In this document: positions 57,901 through 64,000 of the stretch, piece by piece | Layout: every line of letters begins with the position of its first letter | Position numbering within the stretch: the stretch's first letter is position 1 | Assembly: GCF_021462225.1 (NCBI RefSeq) | Contig: NC_061812.1 | Location: forward strand, 37,311,175 to 37,375,174 | Origin: Girardinichthys multiradiatus | Lineage: Eukaryota; Chordata; Actinopteri; Cyprinodontiformes; Goodeidae | Direction: 5' to 3' | DNA: 64,000 bases | Position numbers and translations under genes: made by a program | Notes under the pieces: model-generated | Seen by the model: the letters and a program-made list of their open reading frames with translations, nothing else | Told to the model about the DNA's origin: nothing | Database searches by the model: none

Positions 57901-60900
57901 GAATTTCTCTGAGATCACACTTTTTTTTGCTCTGAACAATATTTCCCAATATTGATGAGCTACATACATTGGCTGTATAAACTATGAATTACTCCATAAC
58001 AAGTTATTGCCACATATTCTACTCTAGTGCCTTTTACAAGTATTTATACCCTTAAATGTCCTCCCATTTTGCCACATTATAACCACAAACTTCAGTGTAT
58101 TTCATTGGGATTATATGTGATGGACCAACACAAAGTAGTGCTCACCTTTGAACATCTCACAGAGCACTGTCCATCATTCCAGAATGGAAACAGTGTAGCA
58201 CAACTGTAAACCCACTTAGTGATGCACCGCACACATCTGGCCTTTATGAAAGGGGGTTTAAGAAGAAAGCTGTTGTTAAAAAAAAACAAACGGCAAACAC
58301 ACTTGACTACATGCAAAGGGCGCTGCCTGTGGAGGAAGAACTAACACTGTACATCTCCTTGAACACCCCAACACCATGGTGAAACATGGTGGTGGCAGCA
58401 TGATGCTGTCTTAAGCATGGACGAGGAAGCTGGGAAGAGTTGACGAGAAGATGAGTTGAGGTGAATACAGGGCAATACTGGAAGAAACCCTTGTTAGAAA
58501 TGTTGCCTTTAAGCAGGGCAACAACCCTAGACATGCAGTCAGAGCTACAATGGAAAGGTTTCGATCAAAGCGCATTCTTGTGTGAGAATGGTCCAGTCAA
58601 AACCCAGACCTAAATACAATAGAGACTTGATTGGTGTTCACACTCTCCATCCAATCAAGTTGAGATTGAGCTATTTTGTGTAGAAATGTATGGGTAAAGG
58701 TTTCAGTCTGTAGATGGAGGGTGGTAGAGACGGACCGCAAAAGCCTTGGTGGCTACGTCACTGGAAATGGTTCTTATATGTAGTTGTACAAATTAATGTC
58801 ACATTGTTCAGGTTTTTATTTGTAAAATGTTGTATCTGTAGGTGTTGGTCTATCCCAGCAAATCCCAATAAAAGATGTAGTAGTTTGTAGTCTTAATTAG
58901 ACAAAATGTGAAAACGTTTCAAGATGTATAAATACTTTTACAAGGTATTGTTGTATGGCAAACGTTAAAGTTGATGGTAAAATAACGGAGAAAGTCCAAA
59001 TTAGCTTTGTAAACTTGCTTCTGAGCATATCACAGCACTTCTAGACAGGCAAGTCCAAAGTGAAAGGACGACCACATGCAATAAATGACACCCTGTGCAC
59101 ACAACAACATTTTTGGTTGAAACAAAAACGTTTTGTAGCGTTTCTGCTATTTGTGTACATTGCAACGACACCCATTTACTTGATTTAAAAACAATTTTCA
59201 TTTTCGCATAGACAGGAATAACAGAATGTTCCTGTATGGAGAAGCCGTGGCACATGCCCAGGATGACTGTATTCAGTAGAAATTAATGCACGCACATACA
59301 ACATAATTGAAGCAGACCTGTTTAAAACCCACAGATTCTACGGCGCAATTCAACATGATTCCCAGTCATGCTTCAGCAAGAGTTCTGATGAAAATGAAAA
59401 AGAGATCATATTTCTCCTATTTTAGCTTCCCTTCATTGGCTCCTTGTTAAATCCAGAATATAATTTAAAATTCTCCTCCTCACATATGAAGCCCTTAATG
59501 ATCTAGCTCCATCATACATCAGAGATCTGATTGTTCCATATGTTCCTAACAGAGCACTTCATTCTCAGACTGCAGGTTTACTGGTGGTTTCTAAAGTCTC
59601 TAGAAGTAGAATGGGAGGCAGATCTTTTAGTTATCAGGCTCCTCTCCTGTGGAACCAGCTCCCAGTTTTAGTCCGTGAGGCAAACACCCTGTCTACTATT
59701 AAGGCTAGGCTTAAAACTTTGCTTTTTGATAAAGCTTATAGTTAGAGTGGCTTAGGTTATCCTGAGCTATCTCTGTAGTTATGTTGCTATAAGCTTAGGC
59801 TGCTGGAGGACATAATGACCACTTTCACCCTCTTCGCTACATTCTCATACTACTCTCCAATTTTGCATTATTTGCTGTTATTTCAGCTTTTAACCTTGTT
59901 CCCTCTCTTTTCTCTTCCTAGAAGCTACACCTGGCCTGGCTTTGTGTCTACCTGTGACACCTTTCTGGAGAGGGGCATCGTCCAAGCTTCTGCTGGCAAC
60001 AACTTAATACTCACCCTCTACCGATGACCCACATGGCCCTGTCTTTTAGTGTTTAACACTTTCTCTCTCCTAGAAATGGCGATTGACTGAGCTTAACTGT
60101 GACTAACTCTATGTGCTCTCTTTCAGACTCTAACCTTGAAAACTGGCTCAGAGTTTATCTGTTCTTTCTTTCTAGGTGAAAGGAGCTACATCCATTAACA
60201 TTTACTTTTCCAGCCCATAGAAAGGACCCCTGGATCAGTGCTTCTTTGTTCTCTTTGTGTCTCTGCTCTGTTCTCTCAGACCCCCAGTCGGTCGGGGCAG
60301 ATGGCCGCTCACACTGAGCCTGGTTCTGCTGGAGGTTTCTTCCTGTTAAAAGGGAGTTTTTCCTCTCCACTGTCGCTACATGCATGTTCAGTATGAGGGA
60401 TTGCTGCAAAGTCAACGTGACTGTCCACTGTCTCTACATGCTCATCCAGGAGGAGTGAATGCTGCAAGTCACTGACTGGATGCAATCTGCTGGGTTTCCT
60501 TAGATAGAAAACTTTTTATCCAATTTTAATAAATAACTGAATCTGACTGCACTGTTCAACGGTTACGATTAATTGGAATGTATGTACCTGACTTTTGTGA
60601 AGTGCCTTGAGACAACATGTGTTGTGAATTGGCGCTATATAAATAAACTGAAACTCAAAGTTCGCTTGAAATTTGGTGGTTTTATAAGTAAAGGTTGAAC
60701 GTCCTCATCTGTCCATATAAACATTTTAGTCCCTGACATTTCAAACGTTTAGTGGTGGTGCCTTTCAAGGCAGGTTGTTGAATTACATAAAAAAACACAC
60801 CACTTATTAGTGGTGTGGTATGGAAACAACATCGTTTTTAACATTTCTACTAATGTGTTGTATACGGAGATCGCAATTAAAATGTTGTCATGCAGATGAA

Positions 60901-61108
60901 ATGGTAAAACAATCCAGTCTTTAATGGACTGTTGTCATGTGCACAGGGCCTTAGATAAATAGTAAAGGTCACCTTCTTAAGAAATAACTAAAGAGATCTT
61001 TCAGTTGATCTACTTTTCTGTAAAACCTCTCAATAAAATTGTCTCAACGGCTCATTTTTCCTTGTTTTTTTTTTTTTTTTTTTGTCACAGCCAAAAGCTC
61101 GTCCCTGA
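33631..61108 (+). CDS. atxn7: Ataxin-7, SAGA deubiquitinase-module subunit
   Basis: Ataxin-7 tethers the USP22 deubiquitinase module to SAGA in the nucleus. There are eleven coding exons: 33631-33835, 34036-34104, 43682-43786, 47863-48142, 50342-50664, 50941-51023, 53688-53968, 54075-54264, 54356-54477, 56540-57692, 61091-61108. All are GT-AG and in phase, giving 942 aa (human isoforms about 892-945). The N-terminus is [20 protein letters not shown]; glutamine is limited to QQLKQQQIQ (19-27). The N-terminal zinc finger uses C110, C113, H125, H130. The SCA7 zinc-binding domain starts about 328 with C337, C348, C354, H357, followed by basic RRKR at 368-371. Serine-rich tracts fill residues 127-220, 225-330 and 560-940, with KKRK nuclear-signal-like motifs at 717-720 and 872-875. 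The last exon encodes only PKARP and the stop, matching the human ending. The reading frame is intact, although TEs fill its introns. Confidence 0.96.
35925..36175 (+). repeat. Dispersed fish repeat (SINE/LINE-tail type)
   Basis: AAATGGACTGAACTTATATAG then CGCTTTTCCAGTC, TCAAAGCGCTTTACAC, CACATTCACCCAATCGCAC, and AAGTGCCTTGCCCAGGGGCAC, ending in ATCGAACCCACAACCTTCTG and CTACTGAGCCAC. The block order is that of an abundant fish interspersed repeat. I cannot name the family with certainty. Confidence 0.7.
38492..38517. repeat. (GT)13 microsatellite
   Basis: An uninterrupted GT dinucleotide run inside ATXN7 intron 2, likely polymorphic. The run can adopt Z-DNA in principle. Confidence 0.95.
39333..39805 (+). 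mobile_element. Leading half of a Tc1-like transposon
   Basis: It starts at GTACAGTGCCTTCCAAAAG, the usual Tc1 family terminus beside a TA. It continues through GAAGTCCAACCTGTGTGCAG near 39547, ATGACCAAGGAGCTCTCCAAA near 39658, GTCAGGGACAAAGTTGTTAAG near 39682 and TTATAAAAAAATATCCAG near 39724, then loses similarity after about 39805. The catalytic half is absent. Confidence 0.7.
39830..40290. other. Unassigned segment with long open frames on both strands
   Basis: A plus-strand frame to 40278 (159 codons from 39799) and minus-strand frames between 39955 and 40215 overlap here. A self-complementary stretch, CGATTATAAATCGATTGATGC, lies near 39872. Translations show no domain I recognise. It directly abuts a truncated Tc1, so it may be another transposon fragment. 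Not proposed as a gene. Confidence 0.3.
41196..43060 (-). mobile_element. Tc1-like host element (reverse orientation) split by a second Tc1
   Basis: 41196-41346 matches a Tc1 terminus (GAAAGTATTCATAACC, TTATGTGATCGATTATCAC, GTGGAAGGAAAATTATAC). After the inserted element, 42861-43060 resumes with the same family's transposase end in reverse (AATTACAGCAGCAGGTTTAGGGG, CTAGCTTTGCACATCTAGAGAC, GGACTTTGACTGGGCCATTC). The interior is mostly deleted. Confidence 0.7.
41349..42858 (+). mobile_element. Tc1/mariner transposon, CACTGCTC family, copy A (1.51 kb)
   Basis: CACTGCTCAAAAAAATAAAG at 41349 is mirrored by CTTTATTTTTTTGAGCAGTG ending at 42858. The inverted repeat is exact for 28 bp. TA dinucleotides flank both sides (41347-41348 and 42859-42860), the Tc1 target duplication. 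The transposase is broken but legible: HTH-like [20 protein letters not shown] near 41725, GFARE-type text near 42030, LFTDESRF at about 42090. Compared with copy B it lacks an 18-bp block near 42240 and about 30 bp near 42503. A T12 run at about 41854 breaks the reading frame. Confidence 0.9.
43831..44446 (+). mobile_element. MITE-like element, copy 2, with AAAGGGGACA termini
   Basis: AAAGGGGACAAATATGC at 43831 and GCATGATATGTCCCCTTT ending near 44446 form imperfect terminal inverted repeats. The interior aligns with the element at 31366-32272 in opposite orientation, including the TGTTATGTCACAGTATTTGC region at 44022. There is no transposase. It lies in ATXN7 intron 3. The termini suggest a nonautonomous DNA transposon; the superfamily is not determined. 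Confidence 0.7.
45130..45565. repeat. Degenerate dispersed repeat (LINE 3'-type)
   Basis: GATGTCAATTTTATTTTCATAG followed by CACATTTAAA, then C- and A-rich sequence, resembles the terminus of a fish LINE/SINE-type repeat. 45410-45560 (GGAGATCACAGATAAAATGGG) may be its continuation. Low similarity. Confidence 0.4.
46845..46910. repeat. hAT-like terminus fragment
   Basis: GGGGCGCCCCCCCTGTATG then GTAGGGGAAACACTG resembles the end of fish hAT elements that begin CAGTGTTTCCCCTAC. Only one terminus is seen. Confidence 0.4.
46955..47168. repeat. Imperfect (CCTT)n polypyrimidine tract
   Basis: About 210 bp almost wholly C and T on the plus strand, built from CCTTCC and CTTTCTTC units. Three overlapping open frames here reflect composition, not coding. 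Long purine-pyrimidine tracts can form triplex DNA. Confidence 0.85.
48244..49384 (+). mobile_element. PIF/Harbinger-like nonautonomous transposon with a MADF-like relic
   Basis: GGTGCGTTCACACCAAACGC at 48245 is mirrored by GCGTTTGGTGTGAACGCACC ending at 49383. The inverted repeats are identical for 26 bp. TAA occurs on both sides (48241-48243 and 49385-49387), a 3-bp target duplication fitting PIF/Harbinger (TWA). Inside, 48439-48560 encodes [20 protein letters not shown], then [15 protein letters not shown]. This matches the start of a MADF/Myb-like DNA-binding domain that accompanies Harbinger transposases. The frame then leaves the domain. No DDE transposase remains. It lies in ATXN7 intron 4. 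Confidence 0.82.
48439..48729 (+). pseudogene. Truncated MADF-domain ORF inside the Harbinger relic
   Basis: The open frame from ATG 48439 encodes about 96 aa. The first 35 residues have the MADF pattern: a hydrophobic start IIVAV, PELYD, an aromatic pair before RDK, and KDLAW. After residue 35 the expected helices are replaced by unrelated text ([20 protein letters not shown]), probably through an internal deletion or an exon boundary. In complete elements this protein binds the transposon ends. Here it is most likely nonfunctional. Confidence 0.55.
51491..52574 (+). mobile_element. Tc1/mariner transposon, CACTGCTC family, copy B (internally deleted, 1.08 kb)
   Basis: CACTGCTCAAAAAAATTAAG at 51491 and CTTTATTTTTTTGAGCAGTG ending at 52574 are the inverted termini. 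TA follows on the right, but the left flank reads CG, so the duplication has mutated. Relative to copy A about 480 bp encoding the DNA-binding half are deleted, fusing the 5' UTR-like region to the catalytic region near 51650. It lies in ATXN7 intron 6. Confidence 0.9.
51613..52338 (+). pseudogene. Tc1 transposase catalytic-domain ORF, DD34E intact, DNA-binding half deleted
   Basis: This 241-codon uninterrupted frame starts at an ATG in the former leader. The catalytic triad is visible: D51 in LFTDESRF, D142 in [10 protein letters not shown]177 in LNLMEHIW. There are 34 residues between D142 and E177, the Tc1 spacing. VMVWGGIS near residue 90 and [11 protein letters not shown] near 170 are family motifs. 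The paired HTH domains needed to bind the ends are missing, so this copy cannot be autonomous. Confidence 0.75.
55005..55905 (+). mobile_element. Degenerate Tc1-like relic split by a MITE, ATXN7 intron 9
   Basis: 55010-55385 has family blocks: AAACATTCATACCCCTTTTC, GACACGTTACAAACAAACTTC, AAAATTGAACCTTTTGGCCAAG, AGAAAACTAACACTAACCC, GCTGGTCAGAGTTCAGGGGAAG. 55772-55905 returns to the distal end (CACACCACATTTATCAGATTTTTATTTG, then GTGTTGATCTATTAGATAA). The middle is a different element. Confidence 0.65.
55391..55769. mobile_element. MITE with TTAGGGC / GCCCTAA ends, nested in Tc1
   Basis: TTAGGGCCACACAATATATC at 55391 and CTTACAGCCCTAA ending at 55769 bound 379 bp of AT-rich sequence containing paired CAATATT motifs. 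The termini resemble fish hAT-type MITEs that begin TAGGGCTGCAC. An ACTAA string occurs on both flanks, a partial target duplication at best. Confidence 0.55.
58025..58955 (+). mobile_element. Degenerate Tc1-like transposon, ATXN7 last intron
   Basis: Similarity to a common fish Tc1 family runs end to end: CATTATAACCACAAACTTCAG near 58075, TATATGTGATGGACCAACAC near 58112, AACATCTCACAGAGCACTGTCC near 58151, TGAAACATGGTGGTGGCAGC near 58379, AGAGCTACAATGGAAAGGTTTCG near 58542, AGTCAAAACCCAGACCTAAATAC near 58595. The end terminus reads ATACTTTTACAAGGTATTG near 58930. Many stops are present. Confidence 0.8.
59390..60655 (+). mobile_element. L2-like LINE 3' end, ATXN7 last intron
   Basis: The coding tail of a fish L2-type reverse transcriptase is on the plus strand (TCATTGGCTCCTTGTTAAATCC, CTCCATCATACATCAGAGATC, GAATGGGAGGCAGATC, GTGGAACCAGCTCCCAG), ending with a stop near 59744. 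A long 3' UTR follows to GGCGCTATATAAATAAACTG at 60640. It is the same family as 15041-16190 but inverted. It is 5'-truncated and inactive. Confidence 0.85.
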
Positions 61109-62490
61109 CAGCGACTTCCTGCCTCTGCGATGGAAACGGGCAGACGGAGAAAAGTCCAGAGTTGTCTGCAAGCTGTTCTGGACTGCACGAGGCCTTGTGA
61201 AAAAAAATCCACATGACTCTCAGCTTCCCACAATCCTCAGGGTGGAGATGATCTGGACTGCCCAGTGAAGTAGATGTGGTCCTTACTTTTTCTCCCAAAG
61301 CCATGTGTGTGTGTGTATGTGTGTGTGTCTGAAGAGAGGTGGATGGGCAGAGGTACTGAATGCAGCGTAGAAATCCCCCCTACCTGGGTCGTGTCCCAGT
61401 AATCCGAGAGGTCTTCCCAGCTGTGTAGGAGGTAGAGGGGACACAACATGCCGATCTTTTCTGTGTAAGGTGAAGAGCGAATGTGTAAATGTGTTTTTTT
61501 TTTTTTCCCCCCCCATGTCAAATTTTGCTGGAGTCCCCAACTTAGTTACACCCCTGTCGCCTGATCTCAGAAGCCTTGCAAGGAGCTGGAGGAGAAGCAA
61601 AGTGATAATTGCGACACCTTAAACAACACTCAACAACGTTTTTTTAATGTTTGTTACAGTTTGATACATTCAATAACCTCGGGTTACATGCAGTCACCCA
61701 TGACAAGCCCCCCAGCGGCTAATCTGGTCAACCCTATAATCATCCAAAAAAATTATGCAAGTTTTACCTTTGTCTGATTTCTTATGAGCTTTTACACTGT
61801 ACTACAAAGGGTCTTTACAGACTTGGTGAAGACAGGTTGTGCTTTTAAATGTGAATAAGGACACCTGATGTGCCCATTGGATTCATTCTTTTGTTGGAGA
61901 GAAAGGCCTGCCCCTGAGCGGACACACGTTAGTTCCCTGAATCGGCATTGTGCAAAAAACAACAAACAAAGCAACACACACTACTTATCTGTCCACAGTG
62001 CTCGCCAAAAGCTGCCACAGCTTTGCCAACTACTTTTATTTTTGATACAAAGGGGGATGGGGGAGGGGGTCAGCTCATGAAGAAGTAATAGGTGCAATGT
62101 AGATATGAGGAAAACCTGAGCAAGCTGTGTTGTTACAGCCACAACTTACCTACTTTATCCCCACAAAGCTGTTAAATTCTCAGCTACGTGCGGGCAGATG
62201 TTAATTGTACTGTTTATTTCTGGTTTTACATGGAGTCAGGTATGGTACGTCTCAACTGGAACAAACTTGCACGTCTGCTTGCCTTCTTCTGTGGGGTTTA
62301 ATTGTCCTTCCCAGTGTCTAACCACTACCAAATCTCTGGGTGTTACTTTCTCAGCGCCTCGCTTCAAGCAGCACACTGTGGTTTGGGTAGGGATGTGGCT
62401 GTTGACTATGGAGTGCCAAAACTGCAGATATGTAATAAATAAATCCTTAAGTATTATTTATACACCATTCAAATAAAATACGCATAATTA
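61109..62490 (+). other. ATXN7 3' UTR (inferred extent)
   Basis: This is sequence downstream of the stop, including GT runs at 61303-61328 and a T/C run at 61493-61514. Candidate polyadenylation signals are AATAAA at 62434-62439 and 62472-62477. Human ATXN7 has a long 3' UTR, so about 1.4 kb is reasonable. The true end needs transcript data. Confidence 0.45.
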
Positions 62491-63224
62491 TTATGTCAAT
62501 CTCTTGCAAAATATATGGTTCAAATTCCATGTGAATTAAGTATGAAGCCATAACTTGTTAAAGTCACATAATTATTTCAGTATTCACTCATTTCATGGTT
62601 TCTTTGCTGCGGTGCACCATGCAGTAATTCAAACTGTCACTGTGACTCATCAAACACAGAATCTGGCATCTGATTGGTTACTTTTACAGTAGGTCCCGCC
62701 CACTCACTTTAATGGATAATGCTGCCCACTAAAATAAGTTCATGATGTGCTGCAGCATCCAACCATGTCACAATTGGTTTAATAAATGTTTGTTTTAATA
62801 ATTAAAACGAATATTCAATTCTGTAGTTAATTATATCTTTAACAAATGTTTTATGTATTTGATTGCAATTATCTTTTATCAAATGTAGGCACTTTTGGAT
62901 CTCCATATGACCGGCATATGCTAAAACAGGTTGAGCTGAATAAAATGGTATGTATTCGAAAGGTTGTTTCAGTTATTTGATTAAAAAAGTGAAACTCAAG
63001 TAAAGACACTGTGATACATTAATATAAGATTTATTTCTATTCAGTTGGGAGATTACGGCTTACAGCCAATGAAAAACTAATGTTCAGTTTCTTGTTTAAT
63101 CAGAACATTGCATAAGACCAATAAAAATGGGACGTTTAATAGAGAGATGTTGCCTACTGAAAAGTATGTCCATGTACTGCACAGTATATGTATATGCACT
63201 TAGTTCTTGGTCTTGTTGGATGAA
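62491..63224. other. Right-flank spacer, no assigned feature
   Basis: AT-rich sequence without convincing open frames. A further AATAAA at about 62939 could serve a longer ATXN7 transcript. Confidence 0.4.
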
Positions 63225-63640
63225 TTACTGCATCAGTGCAGTGTGAGAAGGAGGAGATCCTCCTGTGGCTCTGGTGCGCTGTTCAGGAAGCCCAGGTTGC
63301 TTTAATAGTGACCTTCAGCTTATCTGCGCTGGTTCTGGTGTCTCGTCCTCTTGACAATACTCCATTGATTCGCTGTGTGGTTCAGGTCAGGAGAGTTTGC
63401 TGGTCAGTCAAGCACAGTTATAACATGGTCATTAAAGCAGCCTTTGGTACTTTAGGCAGTGTATGAATTGCTGTAAATGTTCTGCTCTGACTTGATGAAA
63501 CACAGTGGACCAACGCCAGCAGATGATGACTCCCCAAATCAAAACTTCACACTGAAGCTAAAGTAAATTTGGATGCTGCGCCTCTTAAGGCTGCAGTGAT
63601 TTCTTTTGCATGAGCGCCCTTATAACTATACTTTTCCCTC
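63225..63640 (-). mobile_element. Tc1-like relic at the right edge
   Basis: In reverse orientation this matches a fish Tc1 family: TTTAATAGTGACCTTCAGCTTATC near 63300, CCTCTTGACAATACTCCATTG near 63348, GGTTCAGGTCAGGAGAGTTTGC near 63381, AAACACAGTGGACCAACGCCAGC near 63499. Blocks between them are deleted and the reading frame is lost. Confidence 0.65.
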
Positions 63641-64000
63641 CACTTAAGTTTTCATTAATATGATTGAATTCATTACTCTTAACAGCCTTTTTGAGGCTTG
63701 TGGAAAGTGTTGGTGACTGTCTGCTGGACAACTGTCAAGTCTTCCCCACAATCTTGTTAAAAAGCATTTTCTTATGGGTTTTATGTAACACTTTAATTGT
63801 CTGCGAAACTGTTTATCAGCTGAATGAGATAATCATCAAACAGATCTCTAAGTCTATGAGTTAACCTGTTTAAATGGGCTTATCGAAACAAATTTTGGAT
63901 CGTATTCTAGTTTGAGATGCACGTGAATGTTTTTGTCAGAAATGAGTCCTTAAACAGGCAGTCGTCGTATCAGGATGTCTGCTTTTGAATAGTGGTTTCA

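Noticed and set aside
1..64000. CRISPR arrays, phage, operons or endogenous viral genes
   Set aside because: No regularly spaced repeats, no bacterial gene organisation and no retroviral gag/env or other viral text; the only reverse transcriptases are LINE type.

Overview
The window is vertebrate nuclear DNA, and almost certainly from a teleost fish. It has spliced genes with canonical GT-AG introns, AT-rich noncoding sequence, and many Tc1/mariner relics, CR1/Rex1-like and L2-like LINEs, MITEs and a PIF/Harbinger relic, a mixture typical of ray-finned fish. I see no bacterial, organellar or CRISPR-type features.

Three protein-coding genes could be assembled exon by exon, with every splice phase consistent. 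(1) An interferon-induced Mx GTPase on the plus strand (start codon 5392, stop 16994-16996): 12 coding exons, 621 aa, with two interferon-stimulated response elements just upstream. (2) THOC7 on the minus strand (start 20114, stop 17826): 8 exons, 203 aa, a subunit of the THO/TREX mRNA-export complex. (3) ATXN7 (ataxin-7) on the plus strand (start 33631, stop 61106-61108): 11 coding exons, 942 aa, the subunit that anchors the SAGA deubiquitinase module. A candidate noncoding first exon and promoter for ATXN7 lies near 22.5 kb. Mx and THOC7 converge tail to tail. THOC7 and ATXN7 diverge head to head, which is the arrangement I recall for human 3p14.

Layout: 0-5 kb holds a possible hAT-like relic and a nearly full-length CR1/Rex1-type LINE ending about 180 bp before the first Mx ISRE. 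5-17 kb is Mx, whose first coding intron (5.4 kb) is filled with mobile-element debris. 17.7-20.1 kb is THOC7. 20-33 kb is intergenic and then putative ATXN7 5' intron, with an AT microsatellite and Tc1 relics. 33.6-61.1 kb is ATXN7, whose introns carry a nested pair of Tc1 elements, a Harbinger relic with a truncated MADF-like domain, an internally deleted Tc1 with an uninterrupted DD34E catalytic ORF, MITEs and an L2-like LINE tail. 61-64 kb is the ATXN7 3' UTR and flank.

The genes are functionally unrelated (antiviral GTPase, mRNA export, chromatin deubiquitination). I found no convincing new biological system. The best leads are the layered transposon insertions, the Harbinger MADF relic, a two-copy MITE-like family with a shared translated segment, the near absence of polyglutamine in this ATXN7, and the regulatory motif clusters.
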